This document shows positions 16,944 to 25,917 of a stretch of DNA of 64,000 nucleotides, piece by piece. The stretch lies in assembly GCA_030824495.1 (NCBI GenBank), contig JAVBXP010000018.1:62001-126000 (forward strand), read 5' to 3'. Position numbers and translations under genes: made by a program. Within the stretch, counting starts at the first letter, position 1, and each line of letters starts with the position of its first letter. Origin of the DNA: a bacterium. Lineage in GTDB: Bacteria > Pseudomonadota > Alphaproteobacteria > Caulobacterales > Caulobacteraceae. The notes beneath the pieces were generated by a model. The model was not told the DNA's origin. It saw only the letters and a program-made list of their open reading frames with translations, and did no database searches.

Positions 16944-18251
16944 CTAGGAGTGCCGGGCGGTTCTCGGTTCCTTGACCATGGTGATCAACACGATCAGCGC
17001 GGCGATCAGGAAGGCGATCGAGATCGAGAACATCGGGCCATAGCCGAGGGTCGAGGAGATCACGCCCCCCAGCAGCGGTCCGATGGAGCCCATGATGCCC
17101 TCGGCCGTGGCCGAGAAGGCGATGCGCATCGGCATCTCGTCGCGGTCGCCGAATTCCAGGATCATGGTGCCGGCGCTCATCATGTAGCCCGACTGCGCCG
17201 CGCCCAGGCCGAAGAAGGCCATGAAGATCGGCAGAAAGTCGTGCGCGCCCATCAGCAGGACGGTCGAGCCGACCCACAACAGCAGCGACAGCAGCATGAT
17301 CAGCCGGAAGCCGGTCTTGTCGCCAAGATAGCCCCAGACCAGGTTCGATATGGTGTCGGCGCCCAGGAACGCCAGCGAGAGCAGGCCGAGGTTCTTACCG
17401 TTCAGCTCGATCGTGGACGAGGCGAACAGCACGTAGAACGGCACCGCCATCCGCGCCGTGATCGCCAGCATCTGGACGATCATGAAGTAGAGGAAGCCCT
17501 TCTCGGCCAGCAGGGCCGGGAAGTCCTTGAACCGGTCGATCAGGCGCGAGCGGGCTCGCACGGTCGGCGGTTCCGGCTCGATCATCAGCAACCGCAACGC
17601 CGTCAGACCCAGGCTGGTCAGGGCGAAGGCGAAGATGAAGGTCGTCGAGTAGCCGTTGCCGAACAGGTTCGCGTCGATGAAGTAGCGCCCGGCCAGATAG
17701 GCCAGGCCCGCGGCGATCAGGCCGCCGGTGGCGTTGCGCCAGGCCTGTAATCGCCCGCGTCGGCTGATCGGGATCACCTTGGCCAGCAGCATGGAGAACA
17801 CCACCCGCTGGGTGCCCATGAACAGGCCGAACAGGAACATGAAGCCGATGATGGCGACGACGCGGCTTTGGCCAGACAGGAACCAGCCGGCTAGCGCCAT
17901 GCCGATGATCTGCAGCCGGGCCAGGCCGCCCATCCACAGGGCGGCGGGCATCACCTTGGTGCGGTGCTCGACCTGGTTGGCGCCGACGATGGGGCTGAGC
18001 ACCCCGCCGAGTTGCTGGAGCGCCAGGCCCAAGCCGACGACCGTGTTCGAGCCCGACAGCATGTGCAGATAGGCAGGCAGGAAGGTCGGGGCGTTGATCA
18101 GCCGGAAGCCGGTCATGCCCAGCATGCCGTGCAGATAGTGGCCGATATAGTTGCGCTTCAGATTGGCCCAGACGAACTTTTCGTAGGCGGCCTCTTTTTC
18201 CGCCAGGGTCGGCTCTGTCGCGCCGATAGCTTCGGGCGCAGCCTCAGCCAC
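16944..18251 (-). CDS. Major facilitator superfamily transporter
   Basis: About 435 residues with roughly twelve hydrophobic segments and a 35-residue cytoplasmic N-terminal extension. The loop between helices 2 and 3 is atypical; the clearest conserved piece is GTQRVVFSMLLAKVIPISRRGRLQAWRNATGGLIAAG, which in the related MFS group is the region preceding helix 5. The GTG at 18251 is picked for the AGGAGGAGGG before it; a TTG nine codons upstream is also open. The substrate is unknown. It converges on the LanC-like gene, so export of a LanC product is conceivable but unsupported. Confidence 0.82.
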   Translation of the reverse strand: MAEAAPEAIGATEPTLAEKEAAYEKFVWANLKRNYIGHYLHGMLGMTGFRLINAPTFLPAYLHMLSGSNTVVGLGLALQQLGGVLSPIVGANQVEHRTKVMPAALWMGGLARLQIIGMALAGWFLSGQSRVVAIIGFMFLFGLFMGTQRVVFSMLLAKVIPISRRGRLQAWRNATGGLIAAGLAYLAGRYFIDANLFGNGYSTTFIFAFALTSLGLTALRLLMIEPEPPTVRARSRLIDRFKDFPALLAEKGFLYFMIVQMLAITARMAVPFYVLFASSTIELNGKNLGLLSLAFLGADTISNLVWGYLGDKTGFRLIMLLSLLLWVGSTVLLMGAHDFLPIFMAFFGLGAAQSGYMMSAGTMILEFGDRDEMPMRIAFSATAEGIMGSIGPLLGGVISSTLGYGPMFSISIAFLIAALIVLITMVKEPRTARHS

Positions 18252-18394
18252 GCCCTCCTCCTCAAATTTTGTTTCCAACAGCGTTCCGTCCGCGCGCGGA
18301 TCGCAAAAGGGTCGCGCGGGCGACTCCCTAATTATGACGGCTTAATTTAATGCCGACCGTCGTAGCAGAGTCTTGTGACGCGGGGGAAGTGGCC

Positions 18395-18409
18395 CGGCGC
18401 CTCGCGCCG
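18395..18409 (-). terminator. Hairpin downstream of the molybdoenzyme gene
   Basis: CGGCGC-GAG-GCGCCG on the minus strand, 8 bases after the stop at 18417. It has no T-run behind it, so it may stabilise the mRNA end rather than terminate by itself. Confidence 0.4.
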
Positions 18410-18416
18410 ATCTTTC

Positions 18417-20678
18417 TCAGGTGCGTGTGTTCAGCGCCGCCAGGACGGCGTCCGGACGGATCGGCAAGTGACGTACCCGCGCGCCGCTGGCGTGGAAGAT
18501 GGCGTTGCCGATGGCGGGGCCGACCACGGTGGTCGCAGGTTCGCCCAATCCGACCGGCGCCTCGGTGCTTTCGATGAACTCCACCTCAATCTCCGGCACG
18601 TCCGCCATCCGCAGCGGCGTGTAGGAATCGAGGTTGGTGTCCTGCACCTGGCCGTCGGCGAACTGCGTCCCCTCGAACAGCGCCAGGCTCATGCCCCATA
18701 GCGCCGCGCCTTCCATTTGGGCCAGGGCGCCGTCCGGCGAGACGATGGTCCCGGCGTCGACCACCAGGGTCAGCTTCTCGACCTTCACCGCCCCGGTGGC
18801 CGGATCGACATTGACCCTGGCGGCGCAGGCGACCCAGGTCGGCATGTCGCGTTCCTGGCCAAAGGTGGTGGCCAGGCCAAGGCCGGTGTTCTTGGGCAGG
18901 GGCTGACCCCAGCCGGCCTTCTTGGCCAGCCGCGCCAGCACCGCGGCCTGGCGCTTGGCGCCGCCGACCGCATTGGGCGCCGAGCCGGCGTTGCGGCCCG
19001 CCCCGTCCAACATGGCCAGCCGGAAGGCCAGCGGGTCCTTGCCGGCGACCAGGGCCGCCTCGTCCATGAAGCTCTCGACCGCCCAGTTGGTCCAACCGGG
19101 CCCGACCGAGCGCAGCCAGCCCGGACGGAAGGCGATGTTGGCGAGGTCGTTGGGGACCGCGCGCACTCGCTGGGCGCCGACGCTGTACCAGTGGTTCGCG
19201 CCGCTGATGGCGAAGGGGTCATAGGCGACGTCGTTCGCGCCCTTGGGCATGAAGAACGGAGCCATCACCTGGGTCGGCCAGCCGGCGGCGGCGGCGTGAT
19301 CCATGGCCGTGACCTTGCCGCCCTCGCCAAACGCCATCTTCACGACCTGGACCGAGGGCGATCGGAAGGAATCGAACAGGGTGTCGTCGGCCCGCGTGCA
19401 GACCATCTTCACAGGCTTGCCGATGGCCTTGGCCGCCAGGGCCGCGGGCACCGCGTAATCGCCGTTCAGCCGCCGGCCGAAGCCGCCGCCCAGCATGTAG
19501 GATTTCAGGACGATCTTGTCCTCGGGCCGGCCCAGCGCCTTGGACAGCCAGGGCAGCGCCAGCGATTGCCACTGGTTGCCGGTGTGGATCTCCATCACCC
19601 CGTCCCTCTCGAAGGCCAGGGCGTTGACCGGCTCCATCTGGAAGTGAAGGGCGCTGGCGGTGGTGTAGGTCCGCTCCAGCTTGGATTTCGCGGCGGCGAA
19701 GGCGGCGTCGACGCCGGGATCCTCGACCACCAGCGACCCGGCCTTCGGATCAGCGATCAGTTCCGCTGAACGCTTCTGAAGATCGGCCTCGGAGGTCTTG
19801 GCGGTCTCGCCCGAGGTCCAGTTCACGTTGACGAGGTCGCAGGCGTTGTTGGCCGCCACGAAGCTGTCGGCGAACACCATCACCCAGCCGGGCACGGTGT
19901 TCGAAGCATCTTCCAGCGCCAGGCTGCTGATGTAGCCGGGCACGGCCTTGGCGGCGGAGTCGTCGATGGAGACGACCTTGGACTGGTTGCGGGTCGGGGG
20001 GATCTTGGGGCGTGCGAAGACCATGCCCGGGACCTTGGCGTCCAGGCCGTAGAGGGCGGTTCCGTTGACCTTGGCGGGTATGTCGAGCTGCGTCGACGCC
20101 TTGCCGATCAGGCGGCGCTCCGAGGCCGGCTTGATCGGCAGTTTGCCTAGTTCGTCGGCGGTGAAGGTCCGGCCCATGTTTCCGCGCGCGACGATGTCGC
20201 CATAGGAGATCGACTTGCCGCCGCCGCTGACCATGCTGTCCCGCGCGGTGCAGGCCTTCGGATCGACGCCCAGCAGCTTGGCGCCTTCCTCGATCAAGGT
20301 GATGCGGCCCGCCGCGCCAGCCTGGCTCATCAGCGGATAGCTTTGCCAGACCGACCAACTGCCGCCGGTGACCATCAGGCCCCACTTGGCGGCGGAATCC
20401 ACATGGTCGATCTTCACCTTCGACCAGTCGGCCTCGAGCTCGTCGGCGACGATGCGGGCGATGGCCGTGCCCACATGCTGGCCCATCTCGGCGCGGATGA
20501 CGTTGACGGTCACCGTGCCGTCACGGCCGATGCGATACCAGATGGTCGGCTCGAACCCCTCGGCGGCCTCGGCCCCGACTGGGGCGGCCAGGCCCATCAT
20601 CGCGCCGGCGGCCGCCACGGTGATCATGAAGCCGCGGCGGGTGGTCGCCGTGGGCGACGGGATCGGGACGGCGTTCAT
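18417..20678 (-). CDS. Molybdopterin-binding subunit, isoquinoline 1-oxidoreductase beta type
   Basis: A 753-residue xanthine-oxidase-family large subunit. The N-terminus [20 protein letters not shown] is a twin-arginine signal, so the folded enzyme should be exported. Internal MoCo signatures include [18 protein letters not shown] and the C-terminal [18 protein letters not shown], whose glutamate is the family's catalytic base. Its two-subunit arrangement with a [2Fe-2S] protein and no FAD subunit matches IorAB-type enzymes, which pass electrons to cytochromes. The substrate is probably an aldehyde or N-heterocycle. Its ATG overlaps the stop of the iron-sulfur subunit by four bases. No maturation gene is next to it. 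Confidence 0.9.
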   Translation of the reverse strand: MNAVPIPSPTATTRRGFMITVAAAGAMMGLAAPVGAEAAEGFEPTIWYRIGRDGTVTVNVIRAEMGQHVGTAIARIVADELEADWSKVKIDHVDSAAKWGLMVTGGSWSVWQSYPLMSQAGAAGRITLIEEGAKLLGVDPKACTARDSMVSGGGKSISYGDIVARGNMGRTFTADELGKLPIKPASERRLIGKASTQLDIPAKVNGTALYGLDAKVPGMVFARPKIPPTRNQSKVVSIDDSAAKAVPGYISSLALEDASNTVPGWVMVFADSFVAANNACDLVNVNWTSGETAKTSEADLQKRSAELIADPKAGSLVVEDPGVDAAFAAAKSKLERTYTTASALHFQMEPVNALAFERDGVMEIHTGNQWQSLALPWLSKALGRPEDKIVLKSYMLGGGFGRRLNGDYAVPAALAAKAIGKPVKMVCTRADDTLFDSFRSPSVQVVKMAFGEGGKVTAMDHAAAAGWPTQVMAPFFMPKGANDVAYDPFAISGANHWYSVGAQRVRAVPNDLANIAFRPGWLRSVGPGWTNWAVESFMDEAALVAGKDPLAFRLAMLDGAGRNAGSAPNAVGGAKRQAAVLARLAKKAGWGQPLPKNTGLGLATTFGQERDMPTWVACAARVNVDPATGAVKVEKLTLVVDAGTIVSPDGALAQMEGAALWGMSLALFEGTQFADGQVQDTNLDSYTPLRMADVPEIEVEFIESTEAPVGLGEPATTVVGPAIGNAIFHASGARVRHLPIRPDAVLAALNTRT

Positions 20679-21142
20679 GCCCTGCTCCCTTGCGATCCCG
20701 CGGCGAGCTTGATCGCCTGTTTGATCCGGACATAGGCCATGCAGCGGCAGAGATTGCCGTTCATAGCGTCATTGATCTGCGCGTCGGTCGGATTGGGCGT
20801 GGTCTTCAGCAGGGCGGCGGCCTGCATGATCTGGCCCGATTGGCAGTAGCCGCACTGCGGGGCCTGGGCCTTGATCCAGGCCACCTGCAACGGGTGGGCG
20901 CCTTTTGGATCCAGGCCCTCGATGGTGGTCACCTTGGCGCCCGCGGCCGCGTTGACCGGGGTCACGCAGGAGCGCACCGCTTCGCCGTTCAGATGCACTG
21001 TGCAGGCGCCGCAAGCGCCGATGCCGCAACCGAACTTGGAGCCGGTCAGCCCGACCTCGTCGCGGATCGCCCAGAGTAGCGGAGAGTCGTCGGGGGCCTT
21101 GATCGTGACCTTGCGGCCGTTGATCTCGAACGTCGTCGTCAT
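20675..21142 (-). CDS. [2Fe-2S] subunit, isoquinoline 1-oxidoreductase alpha type
   Basis: 155 residues. The plant-type ferredoxin cluster is in [17 protein letters not shown] with the fourth ligand in RSCVTP; the second [2Fe-2S] cluster of the xanthine-oxidase family is in [11 protein letters not shown] and NLCRCMAY. The ATG at 21142 begins [12 protein letters not shown] and has GGAGG ten bases before it; the longer in-frame reading is non-native. The protein lacks a signal and would ride with the Tat-exported large subunit. It is the first gene of the two-gene operon. Confidence 0.93.
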   Translation of the reverse strand: MTTTFEINGRKVTIKAPDDSPLLWAIRDEVGLTGSKFGCGIGACGACTVHLNGEAVRSCVTPVNAAAGAKVTTIEGLDPKGAHPLQVAWIKAQAPQCGYCQSGQIMQAAALLKTTPNPTDAQINDAMNGNLCRCMAYVRIKQAIKLAAGSQGSRA

Positions 21143-21314
21143 ACGGCTCAAGCCTCCAGACGGTGCAACTCTCCAGTCAGAGCGGACGCCAACCTTGGCC
21201 GCCGCGCAACTCCTTTTTCGCCAGTCGCACGCCACGAGGAAAAACCTGCTGCGAGCTGTAGGATCGCCTTCACCAGCATCGTCCTTGCTTCGAACCCTTG
21301 TGATGGAGACCGCC

Positions 21315-21797
21315 ATGACGACGACGCAGACGCCGCCCGCCAATGATCGTGAACTGGTTCTGACCCGCATCATCGACGTGCCGCGCGAGAAGCTCTATCG
21401 CGCCTGGACCGACGCCGAAGTGCTGAAGCAGTGGTTCGCGCCCAAGCCGTTCACCACCCCGATCGCCGAACTCGACGTGCGCACCGGCGGCGCCAACCGG
21501 ATCGTGATGCGAGACGCCGAGGGGAACGACTACCCGAACGCCGGGGTCTATCTGGAGGTCGTGCCTAACGAGAAGATCGTCTTCACCGACGCCTTCACCG
21601 AGGCGTGGGCTCCATCGGACAAGCCCTTCATGACCGCGATCATAACCTTCGAGGATCTTGGGGAGGGGCGCACCAAGTACGTCGCCCGCGCTCGCCACTG
21701 GAGCGTGGCCGACCGCGAAACCCATGAGCAGATGGGCTTCATGGAAGGCTGGGGCATCTGCGCCGACCAACTGGCCGAGGTGGCGGCCAGGCTGTGA
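21315..21797 (+). CDS. SRPBCC / AHSA1-domain protein
   Basis: 160 residues of the Bet v1-like helix-grip fold seen in activator of Hsp90 ATPase homologs. The start [33 protein letters not shown] and the [28 protein letters not shown] ending are standard for the bacterial AHSA1-like group, which often binds small hydrophobic ligands or accompanies an ArsR regulator. None is nearby. GGAGA lies six bases before the ATG at 21315; an ATG four codons upstream is possible. The gene diverges from the molybdoenzyme operon. Confidence 0.88.
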   Translation: MTTTQTPPANDRELVLTRIIDVPREKLYRAWTDAEVLKQWFAPKPFTTPIAELDVRTGGANRIVMRDAEGNDYPNAGVYLEVVPNEKIVFTDAFTEAWAPSDKPFMTAIITFEDLGEGRTKYVARARHWSVADRETHEQMGFMEGWGICADQLAEVAARL

Positions 21798-21804
21798 AGC
21801 TAGG

Positions 21805-22536
21805 CTAGGCCCACAGCCCCGGCTCGGCGGTCATCGTCGCCACCAGCTCCATGATCTGCGCCAGCGGGATGCAGCGGCCCAGGCGCTCCGCCTCGTGGGT
21901 GGCGACATAGATGCCGATCCATTGCAGCAGCGTTCGGTCGCCGCGTTCGGCGCGCAGGGCGACGGGGCCGCCGGAGCAGCCGGCCCCGCCGACGCCATCG
22001 ACATGAAAGGCGAACGGATTGAGCCGGTAGTCTGTCGCCAGGGTGAAACCGCGGGCGATCGGCGCGCTGCGCAGGATCGCCGCCCCGCCGGGGAAGCCGT
22101 AGATCAGCCCCGCCGACCCGGTGGTCAGCGGCAAGCCTTGGGTCACCACGTCGTAATCGCCGAACGTGCCTGCCATATTGATCGCCTGCGGGCGGGAAGG
22201 CAGGCGTACCGGAACGCCGGCGACGTCGATCGAGGCGTTGTGCGGGTCCTGGTGCCAGCGGAACCGGGGCGCTGTTCCGTCATAGAGAGGCACGCTGAAG
22301 CCCAGCGCCTCGCAGTCCAGATCATGGCCGTAGGTCTCTGGCCAAGTCGCCTCGGTCCCGCGGTTCTTGAAGTAGAAGGTGTTGGGCCGCAGCAGGCAGT
22401 GCAGGGCGGTCAGCACGATGTAGCGGTCTTCGCCCACATGGTAGAGGAAGCCGGAAAACACCTGGTGGGGCTCGCCGTTCTTGAGGCGAGTAACGAGGCG
22501 TGGCGTGGCGAGCGCGAACGGGTCGAGAAGGTCCAT
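21805..22536 (-). CDS. Trypsin-like serine peptidase without export signal
   Basis: 243 residues of chymotrypsin fold. The probable triad is H46 (TALHC), D104 (NASIDVAGVP) and S188 (GAGCSGGP). The GxSGGP motif is intact, so it should be active. The N-terminus MDLLDPFALATPRLVTRL has no signal peptide, pointing to a cytoplasmic protease or a stress protein with internal targeting. Similar standalone peptidases are seen in bacterial genomes as hypothetical trypsin-like proteins. Its neighbours do not indicate a substrate. It faces the AHSA1 gene and diverges from the DUF1993 gene. Confidence 0.78.
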   Translation of the reverse strand: MDLLDPFALATPRLVTRLKNGEPHQVFSGFLYHVGEDRYIVLTALHCLLRPNTFYFKNRGTEATWPETYGHDLDCEALGFSVPLYDGTAPRFRWHQDPHNASIDVAGVPVRLPSRPQAINMAGTFGDYDVVTQGLPLTTGSAGLIYGFPGGAAILRSAPIARGFTLATDYRLNPFAFHVDGVGGAGCSGGPVALRAERGDRTLLQWIGIYVATHEAERLGRCIPLAQIMELVATMTAEPGLWA

Positions 22537-22661
22537 CGACGGTCACGCTACGATCCCCCGGCGCCCGGCGTCGAGCGCTGATCTGCGGCCATCGTAGGGG
22601 ACGTCGCGCGGCCGCGCCTATAGAACCGGCCCGCGAGTCGCTTGGACCCGCTGGAGCAGTC

Positions 22662-23168
22662 ATGACCCTTTCCATGTATCAGGCCTCGGTTCCCGTCTTC
22701 ATCCAGGGCCTTACCGGTCTTGGCGGGGTGATAGACAAGGCCGCGGCCCATGCCGCTGAACGCAAGATCGACCCGGCCGCCCTGCTGCAGGCGCGGCTCT
22801 ATCCGGACATGTTCCCCTTCGCCCGTCAGGTTCAGATCGCCACCGACTTCGCCAAGGGCGGCGCAGCGCGTCTGGCCGGCGTTGAGTTCCCTGCCTATGA
22901 GGACAGCGAAACCAGCTTCGAGGAATTGAAGGCGCGGGTGGACAAGACCATCGCCTTCCTCCGCACCCTGGACTCGGCCCAGATCGACGGCTCCGAAGAG
23001 CGCGATATCAGCCTGGTGCGCCGTGGCGAGACCAGCATCGTGAAGGGGCAGGCCTACCTGCTCGAGCAGGCGATGCCGAACTTCTACTTCCACATCACCA
23101 CCGCCTACGCGATCCAGCGCCACAACGGCGTCGAGGTCGGCAAGCGCGTCTTCCTGGGCGCAGCCTAA
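22662..23168 (+). CDS. DUF1993 family protein
   Basis: A 168-residue soluble helical protein. The beginning MTLSMYQASVPVFIQGLTGLGGVIDKAAAHA and the later YPDMFPFARQVQIATDFAKGGAARLAG are the conserved blocks of DUF1993, and NFYFHITTAYAIQRHNGVEVGKRVFLG ends it. The fold resembles DinB-like four-helix proteins. The function is unknown. GGAG stands six bases before the ATG. It ends in a hairpin ahead of the radical SAM gene. Confidence 0.85.
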   Translation: MTLSMYQASVPVFIQGLTGLGGVIDKAAAHAAERKIDPAALLQARLYPDMFPFARQVQIATDFAKGGAARLAGVEFPAYEDSETSFEELKARVDKTIAFLRTLDSAQIDGSEERDISLVRRGETSIVKGQAYLLEQAMPNFYFHITTAYAIQRHNGVEVGKRVFLGAA

Positions 23169-23177
23169 CGATCTGCG

Positions 23178-23204
23178 GGACCGAGGGGCTGAGCTCCTCG
23201 GTCC
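23178..23204 (+). terminator. Hairpin terminator candidate after the DUF1993 gene
   Basis: GGACCGAGG (23178-23186) and CCTCGGTCC (23196-23204) form a perfect nine-base-pair stem around a nine-base loop, ten bases after the stop. There is no clear T-run. Confidence 0.5.
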
Positions 23205-23255
23205 TGTCCCTGGATGGGGACTGGACGGAACAGAATAAGAACATTAGCTTGAGGC

Positions 23256-24476
23256 ATGGCAAGCCTGGACCTCAAGCAGAAGCTCGCGATCCTATCGGAC
23301 GCGGCAAAATACGACGCCTCCTGCGCGTCCTCCGGCACCACCAAGCGCGACTCGATGGGCGGCAAGGGCGTCGGCTCGACCGAGGGGATGGGCATCTGCC
23401 ACGCCTATGCGCCGGATGGCCGCTGCATCAGCCTTCTGAAGATCCTGCTGACCAACTTCTGTGTCTATGACTGCGTCTATTGCGTGAACCGCGTGACGTC
23501 CAACACGCGCCGCGCCCGCTTCACGGTGAAGGAGGTCGTCGACCTCACCCTCGGCTTCTACAAGCGGAACTATATCGAGGGGTTGTTCCTCTCCTCGGGA
23601 ATCATCCGCAACGCCGACTACACGATGGAAGAGATGGTGCGGGTGGCCAAGTCGCTGCGGCTGGACCACGACTTTCGCGGCTATATCCACCTCAAGGTCA
23701 TCCCTGAGGCTTCTCCTGGGCTGGTCAACCAGGCCGCGCTCTATGCCGACCGGGTGTCGATCAATATCGAACTGCCCCGGGACGACAGTCTGGCCGACCT
23801 CGCGCCGGAAAAGGACGCCAAGGGCATTCGCAAGGCCATGGGCTCCGTGCGCTTGGGGATCGAGGAAACCACCGACAAGGCGATCAAGGCCAAGCCGCCG
23901 AAGTTCGCGCCCGCAGGTCAGTCGACCCAGATGATCGTCGGCGCCGACGCCGCCAGCGACGGCGAAATCCTGTCGCGCAGCGCCGGGCTCTACGGGGCCT
24001 ACGGCATGCGACGGGTCTATTATTCCGCCTACAGCCCGATCCCGGACACCACGTCGCGCCTGCCTCCCGTCCGGCCGCCGTTGATGCGCGAGCACAGGCT
24101 CTATCAGGCCGATTGGCTGATGCGGTTCTACGGTTTCGAGGCGCTTGAAATCGCCAGCGGCGATGAGAACCTGGATCTGGCCATCGATCCCAAGCTGGCG
24201 TGGGCCCTCAAGAACCGGGCGCGCTTCCCGGTGGATCTGAACAAGGCTGATCGCGAGCCGATGCTGCGGGTGCCGGGGCTAGGCGTCAAAAGCGTCGATC
24301 GGATGATCGAGATCCGCCGCTACAAGCGCCTGACCCTTGAGGATGTGAAGCGCCTGACGCGCGGCCTCGACAAGGTGCGGCCCTTCATCATCACCGACGA
24401 TTGGCGTCCGGGGTCGCTGACCGACCGCGCCGACTTGCGGACCCATATCGCGCCCCAACAGTTGAGCCTGTTCTGA
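23256..24476 (+). CDS. Putative DNA modification/repair radical SAM protein
   Basis: 406 residues. The radical SAM cluster motif is C69-x3-C73-x2-C76 in NFCVYDCVYCVNR, followed by the TIM-barrel segments FLSSGIIRNADYTMEEM, YIHLKVIPEASPGLVNQA and VSINIELPRDDSLADLAP. The C-terminal part (about residues 325-370) contains LNKADREPMLRVPGLGVKSVDRMIEIRRYKRL, a helix-hairpin-helix DNA-binding fold. This combination is the family called putative DNA modification/repair radical SAM protein (TIGR03916). The reaction is unknown. Its stop overlaps the start of the UdgX fusion gene (TGATG), a pairing typical of the family. Confidence 0.93.
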   Translation: MASLDLKQKLAILSDAAKYDASCASSGTTKRDSMGGKGVGSTEGMGICHAYAPDGRCISLLKILLTNFCVYDCVYCVNRVTSNTRRARFTVKEVVDLTLGFYKRNYIEGLFLSSGIIRNADYTMEEMVRVAKSLRLDHDFRGYIHLKVIPEASPGLVNQAALYADRVSINIELPRDDSLADLAPEKDAKGIRKAMGSVRLGIEETTDKAIKAKPPKFAPAGQSTQMIVGADAASDGEILSRSAGLYGAYGMRRVYYSAYSPIPDTTSRLPPVRPPLMREHRLYQADWLMRFYGFEALEIASGDENLDLAIDPKLAWALKNRARFPVDLNKADREPMLRVPGLGVKSVDRMIEIRRYKRLTLEDVKRLTRGLDKVRPFIITDDWRPGSLTDRADLRTHIAPQQLSLF

Positions 24477-25903
24477 TGCAGGTCGTACGCCTCGCCTCGG
24501 AAACCGACTTCGATGGTTGGCGGCGAGCCGCGCGACTTCTGCGCGGGGCCGATGTGTCGCCGGATGACGCGCTTTGGACCGTGGACGGCGGTGGGGATCT
24601 GTTTGGTCAGACCACGGAGCTGGCCGCCGCTGCAGCAAGCTTCACCGTTCCGCGAGAGTTTGTCGAGGTCGCCGAACGGGTGGTTCTGCATAGCTCGGGC
24701 GAGCGGTTCGCTCTGTTGTATCGCTTGCTGTGGCGGCTCGCGAACGAGCCGAACCTGATGCACATCGCTTCGGATCCCGACGTCGCCCGCGCCCGGGACA
24801 TGGCCGGCGCGGTGTCGAAGGCGATCCACAAGATGAAGGCCTTCGTCCGTTTCCGGCAGATCGAGGACGCGGACGAGGAAACCTATGTGGCCTGGTTCGA
24901 GCCGGCCCACCGGGTGACCGAGGCCGCCGCGCCGTTCTTTGTCCGGCGCTACGCCAATATGAACTGGTCCATCCTGACGCCCGATCGCTGCGCCCACTGG
25001 GACAAGGCGCTGCTGACGTTTACGCCGGGCGCCGACCCAGCAGATGCTCCGAGCGAGGACGCCCTGGAGGACTATTGGCGCACCTATTACGCCTCGACCT
25101 TCAACCCTGCCCGTCTGAAGGTGGGCGCCATGCAGCGCGAGATGCCCAAGCGCTATTGGCGGAACCTGCCTGAGGCCGGGCTCATTCCCGAACTGGTCAA
25201 AGCCGCAGAGGACCGTACCTCGGCCATGGTCAGGCAAACGCCATCCGAACCCAATCGCCGCGTGGTGCGTCAGGCACAGCGCCTGTCGCGGGATGCGTCA
25301 TTCGAGGAAGGCGCGCCCACGTCCCTGGAAGAGGTCGTGGCCGGCGTCGATTTCTGCCGCCGCTGCGACCTGTGGCGAGATGCGACCCAGGGCGTGGCCG
25401 GAGAGGGGCCTGCCAAGGCCAGGCTGATGATCGTGGGCGAGCAGCCCGGCGACCAGGAAGATCTGGCTGGTCAACCTTTTGTCGGCCCGGCCGGCAAGGT
25501 TCTGGACCAGGCTCTGGCTGAGGCTGGCGTTCCGCGCGCCGAGCTCTATGTGACCAACGCCGTGAAGCACTTCCGGCATGAGTTGCGCGGTAAGCGCCGT
25601 ATTCACCAGACGCCCAAGACATCGGAGGTCACGGCGTGCCGTTGGTGGCTGGACGCCGAGCGCCGGATCGTACGGCCGCGGGTGATTGTCGCGCTCGGGG
25701 CCACGGCCGCGCTGGCGGTGTGCGGGAAGCCTACCCAAATCGGCAAGGCGCGCGGCCAGGCCTTCCAACTCGCCGATCAGGCTCAAGGTGTGGTCACCTA
25801 TCACCCGTCGTTTCTATTGCGGGTTCCTGACGCGCAGGAAAAAGCCAGAGCCTATGCGGCCTTCGTTGAGGATCTGAAGTTTGCCTGGAGTCTGGCCGCC
25901 TAG
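24476..25903 (+). CDS. udgX: DUF4130-UdgX fusion, uracil-DNA cross-linking protein
   Basis: 475 residues in two parts. Residues 1-250 are the DUF4130 domain (TIGR03915), with LLYRLLWRLANEPNLMHIASDPDV and the MNWSILTPDRCAHWD landmark. From about residue 285 a UdgX domain (TIGR03914) follows, with Fe-S cysteines C294, C297, C388 and C416, motif GEQPGDQED (321-329), the UdgX-specific KRRIH loop with H377, and the HPS motif at H443. In mycobacterial UdgX the loop histidine forms a covalent bond to uracil-containing DNA. The ATG at 24476 overlaps the radical SAM stop by one base. The role of DUF4130 is unknown. Confidence 0.93.
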   Translation: MQVVRLASETDFDGWRRAARLLRGADVSPDDALWTVDGGGDLFGQTTELAAAAASFTVPREFVEVAERVVLHSSGERFALLYRLLWRLANEPNLMHIASDPDVARARDMAGAVSKAIHKMKAFVRFRQIEDADEETYVAWFEPAHRVTEAAAPFFVRRYANMNWSILTPDRCAHWDKALLTFTPGADPADAPSEDALEDYWRTYYASTFNPARLKVGAMQREMPKRYWRNLPEAGLIPELVKAAEDRTSAMVRQTPSEPNRRVVRQAQRLSRDASFEEGAPTSLEEVVAGVDFCRRCDLWRDATQGVAGEGPAKARLMIVGEQPGDQEDLAGQPFVGPAGKVLDQALAEAGVPRAELYVTNAVKHFRHELRGKRRIHQTPKTSEVTACRWWLDAERRIVRPRVIVALGATAALAVCGKPTQIGKARGQAFQLADQAQGVVTYHPSFLLRVPDAQEKARAYAAFVEDLKFAWSLAA

Positions 25904-25917
25904 CCGCGAGGCCAAGG

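Noticed and set aside
15611..18251. A lanthipeptide biosynthesis cluster
   Set aside because: Only a LanC-like protein and a generic MFS transporter are present. I see no precursor peptide, dehydratase, LanM or peptidase-transporter.
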